A stretch of DNA of 64,000 nucleotides from Bacteroidetes bacterium UBA5697 (GTDB lineage: Bacteria; Bacteroidota; Bacteroidia; B-17B0; Aurantibacillaceae). Made by a program: the position numbers and the translations under genes. Positions 31,798-40,511 of this stretch are shown here, piece after piece (within the stretch, counting starts at the first letter, position 1; the number at the start of each line of letters is the position of its first letter). The notes under the pieces are model-generated. The model was not told the origin of the DNA. It did no database searches and saw only the letters and a list, made by a program, of their open reading frames with translations. The stretch spans positions 22,416-86,415 of the forward strand of contig DIHL01000021.1 in the NCBI GenBank assembly GCA_002420145.1, given 5' to 3'.

Positions 31798-32523
31798 ATG
31801 GAGCCCATTATTGAGTTAAAAGACATCAAAAAAGAATACAAAATTGGTACTGAAGAAATTCATGCCTTAAGTGGTGTTACTCTTAATATTTACAAAAACG
31901 AATATGTTGCCTTAATGGGACCAAGCGGAAGCGGAAAATCTACCCTCATGAATATGTTAGGCTGTTTAGATTCTCCCACTTCTGGCGAATACATCCTCAA
32001 TAAATTAGCCGTTGCTCAAATGAGTGATAATGAATTGGCAGAAGTTAGAAACAAACAAATTGGCTTCGTCTTTCAAACCTTTAATTTATTACCACGCTCT
32101 ACAACATTAGAAAATGTTATGTTGCCATTAGTTTACGCAGGCATTGAAAAAAGCAAACGAGAAGAAATGGCGACAAAAGTATTAGAACAAGTTGGATTAG
32201 GAAACCGTATGACTCACAAACCAAATGAATTATCGGGTGGTCAGCGACAACGTGTGGCTATTGCTAGAGCTTTAGTAAATAATCCTGCTATTATATTAGC
32301 AGATGAACCTACAGGAAACTTAGATAGTAAAACATCCATTGAGATTATGGGTTTACTAGAAGATATTCATAAAAATGGCAATACGATTATTTTAGTTACC
32401 CATGAAGAAGATATTGCAGCCCATGCTCACCGTATTGTTCGTTTAAAAGATGGAAAGGTTGAATCTGATAATGAGAATAAAAATATCACTACCTACAAAT
32501 CAAGAATGGAAAGTTATAGTTAA
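31798..32523 (+). CDS. ABC transporter ATP-binding protein, LolD/MacB type
   Basis: A 241-residue ATPase subunit. Walker A GPSGSGKST, signature LSGGQRQRVAIARAL, Walker B ILADEPTGNLDSKT, and the tell-tale FQTFNLLPRSTTLENVMLPL of the LolD/MacB/FtsE-like group. Its permease is not adjacent in the window. It acts at the inner membrane, for example in lipoprotein release or peptide/drug export; which one cannot be said. Confidence 0.9.
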   Translation: MEPIIELKDIKKEYKIGTEEIHALSGVTLNIYKNEYVALMGPSGSGKSTLMNMLGCLDSPTSGEYILNKLAVAQMSDNELAEVRNKQIGFVFQTFNLLPRSTTLENVMLPLVYAGIEKSKREEMATKVLEQVGLGNRMTHKPNELSGGQRQRVAIARALVNNPAIILADEPTGNLDSKTSIEIMGLLEDIHKNGNTIILVTHEEDIAAHAHRIVRLKDGKVESDNENKNITTYKSRMESYS

Positions 32524-32617
32524 ATAGCTTTAGAAAAGACAGTCTTTATAATTTCTCATTCAAAACAACAAGTTAAATAATTTACTACTTTTACAGGGTA
32601 AATTTCTTTAATCTATT

Positions 32618-33262
32618 ATGTTAATTATTGGTATATGCGGCGGCACAGGTTCAGGTAAAACGACTGTAGTCAATAAAATACTAGATATACTGCCTGTTGA
32701 TCATGTTGCTATTCTTTCTCAAGATTCGTATTACAAAGACAATTCAGATATCTCGATTGAAGAACGAAAACATATCAATTTCGACCATCCTGATTCTATT
32801 GAGTTTGACTTATTGTACAATCATATCAATGAATTAAAAAAAGGTCATAGCATCGAAAAACCAATCTATTCATACATAACTTGTACGCGCTCTTCAGAAA
32901 CGATTCATATCGATAGTAAAGATGTGATTTTAGTAGAAGGGATATTATTGTTTACAGATAAACGTATACGAGATATTTGTAACGTAAAAGTTTTTGTGGA
33001 TGCTCCTGCCGACGAACGTTTGTTAAGAGTAATTAAACGCGACATTATAGAGCGAGGAAGAAATGTAGAGCAAACTTTGGACAGATACATAAATACTGTA
33101 AAACCAATGCACGAACAATTTATTGAACCAACTAAACGCTTTGCGGACATCATTGTTCCATTAGGTGGAGAAAACATGGTAGCTATTAATATTTTAGCTT
33201 CAACTATTCGTCAAAAATTAGGCTTAAACAAAGACCAAGATATTAATTCTGTTTTTCATTAA
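32618..33262 (+). CDS. udk: Uridine kinase
   Basis: A 214-residue P-loop kinase of pyrimidine salvage (uridine/cytidine to the monophosphate). Walker A GGTGSGKTTV, the DSYYKDN motif, INFDHPDSIEFDLL and the lid region VIKRDIIERGRN are all present. It is separated from the ABC gene by 94 bases and followed by a strong terminator. Confidence 0.93.
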   Translation: MLIIGICGGTGSGKTTVVNKILDILPVDHVAILSQDSYYKDNSDISIEERKHINFDHPDSIEFDLLYNHINELKKGHSIEKPIYSYITCTRSSETIHIDSKDVILVEGILLFTDKRIRDICNVKVFVDAPADERLLRVIKRDIIERGRNVEQTLDRYINTVKPMHEQFIEPTKRFADIIVPLGGENMVAINILASTIRQKLGLNKDQDINSVFH

Positions 33263-33266
33263 AACA

Positions 33267-33297
33267 AAAAAACTCCTACTAAAAGCAGGAGTTTTTT
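33267..33297 (+). terminator. Terminator after udk
   Basis: Stem AAAAAACTCCT / AGGAGTTTTTT with a nine-base loop and T-run. Confidence 0.88.
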
Positions 33298-33303
33298 GTT
33301 TTT

Positions 33304-33371
33304 TGTCACTTCGAGCGAAGTCGAGAAGCGTTCTATAAATCTTTGTGTTCTCGACTACGCTCGAACTGACA
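33304..33371. repeat. Inverted pair of TTCGAGCG-type palindromic repeats
   Basis: 33304-33334 (TTCGAGCGAAGTCGAG core) and 33347-33371 (inverse core, with CTACGC instead of CTTCGC) face each other with a 12-base gap, between the convergent udk and ABC-F genes. Confidence 0.85.
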
Positions 33372-33380
33372 AGATTAATA

Positions 33381-35309
33381 TTAAGCTAACTTTGAACTCA
33401 AATCTTCCCACTTAGCCATTTCATTTTCTAATTCTTTCTTCAAGGTATTATATGAAGTAAAAAAATGAGGATCTTTAGTTAAAGCTTCGTAAGCTTCTGG
33501 AATCGCTAATTTGTCGTCCAATAGTTTTATTTCTGCTTCTAAACGAGTGATATTTTCTTCGACTTTTTTTATTTGAGAAGCAATTTGCGTTTGTTGTTTT
33601 TTCTTTTCGGCAGCTTCAAAATCAGAAGGGGCAGCCACTTTTTTCTCAGCAACCTGAACAGCTTTCACACCTGACTTATCCAAATCTAATTGATTTAAAC
33701 GCTCCACTTTACGAATTTCCATGAACTCTTTAATATCACATAAATATTCTTTGACGTGTCCATCTCTAAATTCAAATAAACGATCACACATCCCTGTCAT
33801 AAAATCTCTATCATGACTTACCATCACAATGGTTCCTTCATAATCAATCAATGCTTGCTTTAATACTTCTTTTGATTTAATATCTAAGTGATTGGTTGGC
33901 TCATCTAATAATAATAAGTTATATGGCTCTAATAACAATTTACATAATGCTAAACGTCCACGCTCACCTCCACTCAATACCTTCACCTTCTTATCAATAT
34001 CTTCTCCTCCAAACAAAAACGAACCCAATAAACTACGCACCTGACGTCGAACATCACCAACCGCTAATTCATCAATGGTTTCAAAAACCGTTTTATCTAA
34101 ATTTAATTTTTCTTCTTGATCTTGCTCAAAATAACCCATCAACACACTATGACCTAATTGCACAGTTCCATCAAACTGGATTTTCTTCGCAATCATTTTC
34201 ATCATGGTTGATTTTCCTTCTCCGTTACGTCCAACTAAACCAATTTTTTCTCCTTTAGTAATAATGAAATTAGCATCAGAAAAAATTTGTTTCTCTCCAT
34301 ATTTTTTTCCTGCGTGTTCTGCTGTAATCACAATTTTTCCGCTATGCGCTGGTGCAGGAAAACGAAAGCGAACAGACGCTGTATCTACATCGTCTACTTC
34401 TACTCTATCCATTTTATCCAACTTCTTAATTAACGATTGGGCAAAGGCTGCTTTACTAGCTTTCGCTCTATTCTTATCAATTAATGTTTCGTATTGGTTA
34501 ATGATGCGTTGTTGGTTTTTAGCGGCGTTTTCTTGTTGTTCTTTACGCTCTGCTCTTAATTCTAAGTAGTGCGAATAATTGGTGCGGTAATCGTAAATTT
34601 TTTGATTCACAATTTCAATGGTACGTTTTGTAACCGTATCTAAAAATGTTTTATCGTGACTGATTAAAACAACAGCGCCGCTAAAGGTTTCCATAAATTC
34701 TTCTAACCATTGTATCGCTTCAATATCTAAATGGTTAGTAGGCTCATCAAGCATTAATACATCTGGTTTTTGTAATAATAATTTAGCTAACTCAATTCGC
34801 ATTCTCCAACCACCACTAAATTCTGATGTTTGACGAGTAAATTCTCTTCTCTCAAAACCTAAACCGCCTAATATCTTCTCAATTTCTTCTGTTGTGTTAC
34901 TAGCACCAACAATATCTAAACGTGTATTAATTTCCGTTAAATCTTCGATCAATTTCATGTAAGCATCACTTTCGTAATCTGTACGTGTTTCTAATTGATG
35001 ATTGATATCATCTAGGCGAGCTTGCATGGCTTTAATTTCTGCAAAAGCAGATTCTGTTTCCTCAAAAACAGTTCTCCCATGTTGATGCGTCATATCTTGA
35101 GGTAGATACCCAATTTTACAATCTTTAGGAATGGTAACTTCTCCTTTGGTTGGAGACTGATGACCTGCTAATAGTTTAAGCATGGTACTTTTACCAGCAC
35201 CATTTTTACCAGCTAAACCAATTCTATCCTTCGGATTGATTAAAAAAGATACGTTGTCAAATAAATTGTATCCTCCAAACGAAACCGTAACACTATTAAC
35301 AGAAACCAT
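33381..35309 (-). CDS. ABC-F family ATPase (Uup/EttA-like)
   Basis: A 642-residue soluble protein with two ABC domains and no membrane part. First domain: AGKNGAGKSTMLKLLAG, FSGGWRMRIELAKLL, LMLDEPTNHLD. A linker with an arm-like basic helix (about 245-310) is next. Second domain: GRNGEGKSTMMKM, LSGGERGRLALCKLL, LLLDEPTNHLD. A C-terminal coiled coil (about 560-640) closes it, as in Uup. ABC-F proteins act on the ribosome E site. The exact subfamily is not certain. Confidence 0.9.
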   Translation of the reverse strand: MVSVNSVTVSFGGYNLFDNVSFLINPKDRIGLAGKNGAGKSTMLKLLAGHQSPTKGEVTIPKDCKIGYLPQDMTHQHGRTVFEETESAFAEIKAMQARLDDINHQLETRTDYESDAYMKLIEDLTEINTRLDIVGASNTTEEIEKILGGLGFERREFTRQTSEFSGGWRMRIELAKLLLQKPDVLMLDEPTNHLDIEAIQWLEEFMETFSGAVVLISHDKTFLDTVTKRTIEIVNQKIYDYRTNYSHYLELRAERKEQQENAAKNQQRIINQYETLIDKNRAKASKAAFAQSLIKKLDKMDRVEVDDVDTASVRFRFPAPAHSGKIVITAEHAGKKYGEKQIFSDANFIITKGEKIGLVGRNGEGKSTMMKMIAKKIQFDGTVQLGHSVLMGYFEQDQEEKLNLDKTVFETIDELAVGDVRRQVRSLLGSFLFGGEDIDKKVKVLSGGERGRLALCKLLLEPYNLLLLDEPTNHLDIKSKEVLKQALIDYEGTIVMVSHDRDFMTGMCDRLFEFRDGHVKEYLCDIKEFMEIRKVERLNQLDLDKSGVKAVQVAEKKVAAPSDFEAAEKKKQQTQIASQIKKVEENITRLEAEIKLLDDKLAIPEAYEALTKDPHFFTSYNTLKKELENEMAKWEDLSSKLA

Positions 35310-35399
35310 TGCAATTAATTATAAATTTTTAAGGGCGCAAAGATAGTGAAAAAATAGGTGGATTTGGAGAAAATATTAGCATAAACTAAATGCCATAAA

Positions 35400-35429
35400 A
35401 AAAGCCCCCGCCAGCTGGCGGGGGCTTTT
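35400..35429. terminator. GC-rich perfect palindrome acting as a terminator
   Basis: Centre CAGCTG, arms AAAAGCCCCCGCCAG and its exact complement, no loop. The T-run on the minus strand would end the small exported-protein gene at 35434. It is far richer in G and C than its surroundings, which suggests that a repeat unit has been taken over as a terminator. Confidence 0.75.
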
Positions 35430-35433
35430 AAAA

Positions 35434-35742
35434 TTATCTAGGTTTTTTAACATCTGCCACTATCGGAGGGTTTCCTTTAGGTCTGTCAATTAAAATATAG
35501 GTTACACTATCTCCTACTACAAAAGTAACTTGTGCTCCTGGGTGAATAAATTCGACAATCTCTCCAGTTGTGTTATCAACTGCTTTAACGTTATTTCCTG
35601 TAATTTCTGTAACTGTACCACTACTAATACGGTCATTTGAATTCCCAACTTGTTGTGTACTAGCAGAATTTTGTGCGAATACTGATGTACTTAGCATAAA
35701 ACAGCTAAATACAGTCAATGCTAAAATTAATGTCTTTTTCAT
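35434..35742 (-). CDS. Small exported protein, paralogue of the 35898-36107 product
   Basis: A 102-residue protein with a signal peptide (1-23, ending VFAQNSA). The mature part GTVTEITGNNVKAVDNTTGE...FIHPGAQVTFVVGDSVTYILI is a five-strand beta pattern resembling an OB fold of the cold-shock type. It shares GAQV.F..GDSV.Y.LI...G.PP.V..VK.P with its neighbour, which lacks the signal peptide. Function unknown. A 47-base AT dinucleotide run lies upstream. Confidence 0.65.
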   Translation of the reverse strand: MKKTLILALTVFSCFMLSTSVFAQNSASTQQVGNSNDRISSGTVTEITGNNVKAVDNTTGEIVEFIHPGAQVTFVVGDSVTYILIDRPKGNPPIVADVKKPR

Positions 35743-35768
35743 ATTTATTATTTTTTTATTTTATTCAG

Positions 35769-35819
<51 letters not shown>

Positions 35820-35846
35820 CAAAGCAATAATTCCTGTAAAATAAAA

Positions 35847-35878
35847 TGCCCCCATTTAGTGTAAACTTTATGGGGGCA
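35847..35878 (-). terminator. Terminator of the 35898-36107 gene
   Basis: Stem TGCCCCCAT / ATGGGGGCA with a 14-base loop. On the minus strand it is followed by TTTTATTTTA. Confidence 0.75.
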
Positions 35879-35897
35879 GTCAATTTTGGATCTTTTA

Positions 35898-36107
35898 TTA
35901 AGTTGGCCTTTTAACCTCAATTACTACTGGCGGCTTTCCATTAGGAAATGTAATTAACATATAATTTACACTATCACCAGGTTGAAAAGAAACTTGCGCT
36001 CCCTTTTGATAAAAGTCTCTTGTTGCACCTGTTCCATCTTCGATAAGATCCGCTGTATCAGCATCGAAAATCGTATTAATTTTACCTGTTTTTGGTTCTG
36101 CTGCCAT
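35898..36107 (-). CDS. Small cytoplasmic beta-rich (cold-shock-like) protein
   Basis: A 69-residue protein without signal peptide: MAAEPKTGKINTIFDADTAD, then GTGATRDFYQKGAQVSFQPGDSV and a closing NGKPPVVIEVKRP. Length and strand pattern recall cold-shock domains (G.I..., PGD.V.F, NGK..A..V), but the RNA-binding aromatic motifs KGFGFI and VFVHF are absent. It is a paralogue of the exported protein at 35434. The OB-fold reading is an inference. Confidence 0.6.
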   Translation of the reverse strand: MAAEPKTGKINTIFDADTADLIEDGTGATRDFYQKGAQVSFQPGDSVNYMLITFPNGKPPVVIEVKRPT

Positions 36108-36160
36108 AATTTTGTATTTTTAAGATTTATATTAGGATAAATATATATTAATATTCCTTT

Positions 36161-38134
36161 ATGCACAAATTTATATCCATTATATTTTTCTTGTCTCCTC
36201 TCTTCTTGTTTAGTCAAAATAGTTCTCAAATAGATTCGTTAACGTCTCTTATTGAAAATTCAAAAAACGACACCAATAAAATTAATTTACTTCACCAAAT
36301 TGTTTCTTTATCTCAGGGTAGCGATCCTGCAAAGGCCATTGAATTTTCTTTAGAAGAAGTACGACTCAGTTTAATTTTAAAACATAAATTAGAAACAAGT
36401 TATGATGACCTCGCTTGGTTATACAAAAACACTGGCGACTATGTAAAAAGTTTAAATATTTATTTTGAGGCTGAAAAATATGCTCAAAACTTTAAATCTC
36501 CAAAAAAAGAAAAAATTTTAGCGGAAATTTATAATGGTTTATCGAGCGTTTATAGTAGACTTAATAATTACAATTTAGCTATTTCAACCTCTAATAAAGC
36601 TATTGAGTATTACACAAAAGTTAATGATACTTTAGGTATAGCTATCGCAAACCTTAATTTAGGCATGTATTTATATAATAAAGGTGATTATAAGAATGCT
36701 TACTCTAAGTATAAAATTGCGGAGAATGATTTTATAAATCATAATGATTCTTTTTATTTACCCAGTTGTTATAATTGTTTAGGAGGTGTTACATACCAAC
36801 TAAAAAATCATAAAGAAGCGTTAAACTATTATAATAAATTTTATGAACTATCTTTGAAAAACAATCCTAATGATTTATATAATATTGCAGTTGCCTTGCA
36901 AAATATTGGGCAAGTAAATGCTGAACTAGGAAATTTTGAAGGTGGGATAACTAATTGTTTAGATGCATCAGATTTATTTATTAAACTAAATGATATAAGA
37001 AACCTATATAATACATATGAATCTATCGCAAATTATTATACAAAAATCGGTGACTTCAAAACTTCTAATTTATATTATAGTAAATATGTTCACCTAAAGG
37101 ATTCTATTTTTGATGATGACACTAAAAAAACCATTCATGAAATGTCAATTAAATACGAATCAGACAAAAAAGAACAGGAAAATCAGGTATTAACCTTAGG
37201 GAACAAAAACAAACAACTTACCATTTACTTTGCATTGGGCGGTTGCTTTTTATTATTAGGTCTTTTGTTTTTCATATTCAAAGGATATAAAAATAAACAA
37301 AAAGCTAATAAAGAATTAGAGATTAAAAATGAAATTATTCAGCAACAAAAAACTATTGTTGAAGAACAACATGAAGATATTAAAGACAGTATTAAATATG
37401 CGCAACGCATACAAGGTGCTATTTTACCACCAAAAAACATGTGGAAAAAAATTTTACCAAACTCTTTTTTATTATACATGCCAAAAGATATTTTAAGTGG
37501 GGATTTTTATTGGGTAGAAGAAACTAAAGATTACGTTTATGTGGCAGCAGCAGATTGTACTGGGCATGGTGTTCCTGGCGCTTTAATTTCTATTGTCAAT
37601 TTTAATTTATTAAATAAAGCTGTTTTAGAGAAAGACCTTGTTACACCTTCAGAAATATTAGACGCCGTTAATATTTGGCTAACAGAAAGTCTTCATCAAA
37701 CTTATGGCGAAAGTGCTGTGAGAGATGGAATGGATGTGGCTTTAATTGCTATTCACAAACACTCTAACGAAGTATTATTTGCTGGGGCCAATAATCCCAT
37801 TTATCATATTAGCAATGGGGAGCTTCACCAAATAAAAGGAGATAAATTTCCTGTAGGTGCTTTTATTGAAGATAAAATTCAAAAATTTACAACTAAACGT
37901 TTTACAGTTGAAAAAGGAGATAGTATTTACTTATTTTCTGATGGTTATGCCGATCAATTTGGTGGACCAAAGGGGAAAAAATACAAATACGCTCAGTTCC
38001 AAGAAAAATTAAAAACAATACAAAACTTTCCACTTACTCAACAGCATGAAATTATGCGTAAAGAATTTTTAGACTGGAAAGGTTCTCACGAACAAGTAGA
38101 TGACGTTTTGTTAGTTGGCATTAAAATAGCCTAA
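36161..38134 (+). CDS. TPR-containing SpoIIE/PP2C-type phosphatase
   Basis: A 657-residue membrane protein: signal peptide (1-19), periplasmic TPR array (about 30-330), one membrane span (about 352-372, FALGGCFLLLGLLFFIF), coiled linker (LEIKNEIIQQQKTIVEEQ) and a cytoplasmic SpoIIE phosphatase (about 430-657). Metal-binding motifs are LSGDFYWVE, ADCTGHGVPGALIS and LFSDGYADQFGG. Such proteins usually dephosphorylate an anti-sigma antagonist in partner-switching. No STAS or RsbW-like partner is in the window. Its stop overlaps that of the convergent glycosyltransferase gene. Confidence 0.88.
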   Translation: MHKFISIIFFLSPLFLFSQNSSQIDSLTSLIENSKNDTNKINLLHQIVSLSQGSDPAKAIEFSLEEVRLSLILKHKLETSYDDLAWLYKNTGDYVKSLNIYFEAEKYAQNFKSPKKEKILAEIYNGLSSVYSRLNNYNLAISTSNKAIEYYTKVNDTLGIAIANLNLGMYLYNKGDYKNAYSKYKIAENDFINHNDSFYLPSCYNCLGGVTYQLKNHKEALNYYNKFYELSLKNNPNDLYNIAVALQNIGQVNAELGNFEGGITNCLDASDLFIKLNDIRNLYNTYESIANYYTKIGDFKTSNLYYSKYVHLKDSIFDDDTKKTIHEMSIKYESDKKEQENQVLTLGNKNKQLTIYFALGGCFLLLGLLFFIFKGYKNKQKANKELEIKNEIIQQQKTIVEEQHEDIKDSIKYAQRIQGAILPPKNMWKKILPNSFLLYMPKDILSGDFYWVEETKDYVYVAAADCTGHGVPGALISIVNFNLLNKAVLEKDLVTPSEILDAVNIWLTESLHQTYGESAVRDGMDVALIAIHKHSNEVLFAGANNPIYHISNGELHQIKGDKFPVGAFIEDKIQKFTTKRFTVEKGDSIYLFSDGYADQFGGPKGKKYKYAQFQEKLKTIQNFPLTQQHEIMRKEFLDWKGSHEQVDDVLLVGIKIA

Positions 38135-39306
38135 ACATTGCGTTTGGGAGGCTCCCAAGCACTTTCATTGGTGGCTGAAATAAATTTTATATAACCAATC
38201 AATAAAGCAAAATTCATTAAAATAAAATGACCTAATGAATTTACTAAAGGTAATTTAATGTTTACTTTCTCTAAGTAGATAGTTAATGCTGGCAATACTA
38301 TCAACAAGCTATACCCCAAGCTTACAAGAATAAAAAAAGAGAAATAAAAACTCACTGCATACGATAAAAAGAAAGAAAACACTAAAGCAAAAGGCGTAAA
38401 CCAACGCAATACTTTGTGAGAGAAAAAAGCAAAACCAAAACCTTGATGAATAGGAAACAATAAATGTTTGTAAAATTTTAAGTTTCTAAAATTACCTAAT
38501 GAAATTCTTATTTTTCGTTTAAACTCTATCATCGGAGCATCGTTCACATCTTCATAACAAACTGCTTCGGGCTCAAATAACACTTTTCCTTTTTTCTCAA
38601 TCACATCTAGAGTGATAAAAAAATCATCCATTAAAAAACCATCAGGTACTTTCACAAAACTAGATTTTAAAATAGCATAACAGCCTCCTTCTACTCCCAC
38701 ACAAAAACCATATTTTAAACTCTCGTGATATTTTAATTGATTTTCGAAATTCATGTAAAAAATTTCTTGATCAGAAATACCTTGATTTTTAGGGGAGAAT
38801 TTTAAAATATTTCCACACACCATTTTTGCATCCTTCGCAATTAAATTATACACTAAAGCTTTTAAAGTCAAGGGCTCAAAAAACACATTGGCATCCGTAA
38901 ACACTAAATGTTCTGTAGATGTCATATCTACTAATTCATTAATAATTTTTAGTTTACCGTTACGAGTTTCTTTTTTTATTAATGTGATGTTTGAATTTTG
39001 AGCAACAAACTCTTCAATAATTTGATGCGTTTGATCAGTTGAATTATCGGAACCTATTAAAATTTGTAATTTATCTTTTGGATAATCTGAATTTAAAAGT
39101 GATTCTAACTTTCTTCTGATGACTTTTTCTTCGTTAAATACAGAAAACACAATCGTTACAGAAGGCCATTCGGTAATTGACGAATAATTGTTTTTTGAAC
39201 GAATAATATTCATGACTGATAATTTCATATACCATGGAAAAATCACATAGCTGAATATTGGCACCAATAAACACAACAAAAAAAGTATCAGAAAAAAATA
39301 ACCCAT
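38131..39306 (-). CDS. Membrane glycosyltransferase, family 2
   Basis: A 391-residue protein with an N-terminal membrane anchor (about 1-25), a cytoplasmic GT2 domain (VTIVFSVFNEEKVIRRKLESL, IGSDNSTDQT, LVFTDANVFFEP as the D-x-D region, DDFFITLDVIEKKG, and a RKIRISLGNFRNL motif in place of Q..RW) and three to four C-terminal membrane helices (about 290-380). This layout fits processive or lipid-linked sugar transferases. The product is unknown. It starts four bases after the stop of mqnE. Confidence 0.85.
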   Translation of the reverse strand: MGYFFLILFLLCLLVPIFSYVIFPWYMKLSVMNIIRSKNNYSSITEWPSVTIVFSVFNEEKVIRRKLESLLNSDYPKDKLQILIGSDNSTDQTHQIIEEFVAQNSNITLIKKETRNGKLKIINELVDMTSTEHLVFTDANVFFEPLTLKALVYNLIAKDAKMVCGNILKFSPKNQGISDQEIFYMNFENQLKYHESLKYGFCVGVEGGCYAILKSSFVKVPDGFLMDDFFITLDVIEKKGKVLFEPEAVCYEDVNDAPMIEFKRKIRISLGNFRNLKFYKHLLFPIHQGFGFAFFSHKVLRWFTPFALVFSFFLSYAVSFYFSFFILVSLGYSLLIVLPALTIYLEKVNIKLPLVNSLGHFILMNFALLIGYIKFISATNESAWEPPKRNV

Positions 39307-39309
39307 TTC

Positions 39310-40479
39310 TTATAACGTATTCTCGACTTCGCTCGAACTGACAGAAGAATAATCCTTAACGATATTGTATAAAGTATCTCTTTCTACCGGTGTACGTTTC
39401 ACTTGAGTAATTAAATCAACTAATTCCTGAGTAGTTAGTTTTGGATTTTGTTCCTCAGCACCAGCCATACTATAAATTTTTGTTGTATCATCAATGGTTC
39501 CATCCATATCATCTACTCCAAAATTTAAAGACAATTGAGCAGTGCTTCTTCCAATCATTGCCCAATAAGCTTTTATATGATCAAAATTATCTAAGTAAAT
39601 TCTGCTAATGGCATAATTTCTTAAATCTTCTATCACACTTACTTCAGGCACATCCGACATATCATTATTTCCATTTCTAAATTTCAAAGGAATGAACGCA
39701 TTAAAGCCTTTTGTTTTATCTTGTAACTGACGTAATCTTTCTAAATGATCTACACGATGTGCGAACGTTTCTATGTGTCCGTACAACATCGTCGCATTTG
39801 ATTGCATTCCCATGCCATGCCAAATTTCATGAATGCTTAACCATTCTTCGGCACTACATTTTCCACCAGCAATTTTATCTCTAATTTCTTTATCAAAAAT
39901 TTCGGCGCCACCACCAGGCATCGAATCTAAGCCTGACTCTTTCAATAACTTCATACCTTCTTCGTAAGTTACTTTAGCTTTTTTAAAGATATAATGACAT
40001 TCTACTGGGGTTAATGCTTTTACATGCAAATCAGGACGATGAGTCTTAATTGCTTTGAATAAAGACGTATAAAAAGTTAAATCTTGTTTTGGAATAACAC
40101 CACCTGTAATATGAACTTCGGTAACATGTTGTCCATCATATTTTTTAATCAAGTCCATCATTTGCTCAATGGATAATTCCCAACCTTCTTCGCGTTGTTT
40201 TATTAAACGAGAATAAGCACAAAACGAGCACGTGTAAACACAAATATTTGTTGGTTCAACATGAAAGTTGCGATTAAAAAAAACAAAATTCTTGTTCTTT
40301 TTTTCTCTTACATAATTAGCTAAAGTGCCTAAATAAGAAAGATTAGCATGCTCATATAAATAAACACCTTCATCAAAGGTAATACGTTCGCCTTTAAATA
40401 CTTTTTTAGCAATGTTTTTTAATTCATTACTTAATTGAGAAGATTGTAATATTAATTGTTCAGGGTTTTCTAAAATCAT
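39310..40479 (-). CDS. mqnE: Aminofutalosine synthase MqnE (radical SAM)
   Basis: A 389-residue radical SAM enzyme of the futalosine route to menaquinone. It adds the adenosyl radical to 3-[(1-carboxyvinyl)oxy]benzoate. The cluster motif is C-x3-C-x2-C in ICVYTCSFCAYSRL. KFRNGNNDMS and the EPTNICVY context are typical of MqnE rather than MqnC. The last dozen residues (SVSSSEVENTL) are encoded by a dispersed palindromic repeat at 39319-39343, so this tail is probably not native. A small gap links it to the glycosyltransferase gene. Confidence 0.88.
   Translation of the reverse strand: MILENPEQLILQSSQLSNELKNIAKKVFKGERITFDEGVYLYEHANLSYLGTLANYVREKKNKNFVFFNRNFHVEPTNICVYTCSFCAYSRLIKQREEGWELSIEQMMDLIKKYDGQHVTEVHITGGVIPKQDLTFYTSLFKAIKTHRPDLHVKALTPVECHYIFKKAKVTYEEGMKLLKESGLDSMPGGGAEIFDKEIRDKIAGGKCSAEEWLSIHEIWHGMGMQSNATMLYGHIETFAHRVDHLERLRQLQDKTKGFNAFIPLKFRNGNNDMSDVPEVSVIEDLRNYAISRIYLDNFDHIKAYWAMIGRSTAQLSLNFGVDDMDGTIDDTTKIYSMAGAEEQNPKLTTQELVDLITQVKRTPVERDTLYNIVKDYSSVSSSEVENTL
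39319..39343. repeat. Dispersed palindromic repeat inside the end of mqnE
   Basis: CTCGACTTCGCTCGAA-type unit that provides the final codons of mqnE; the stop codon follows within ten bases. Identical units elsewhere (14998, 33347, 50420, 60796) are intergenic. Confidence 0.85.
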
Positions 40480-40511
40480 GGAGTAAAGTTACAATTATTA
40501 AAATTTATCTT

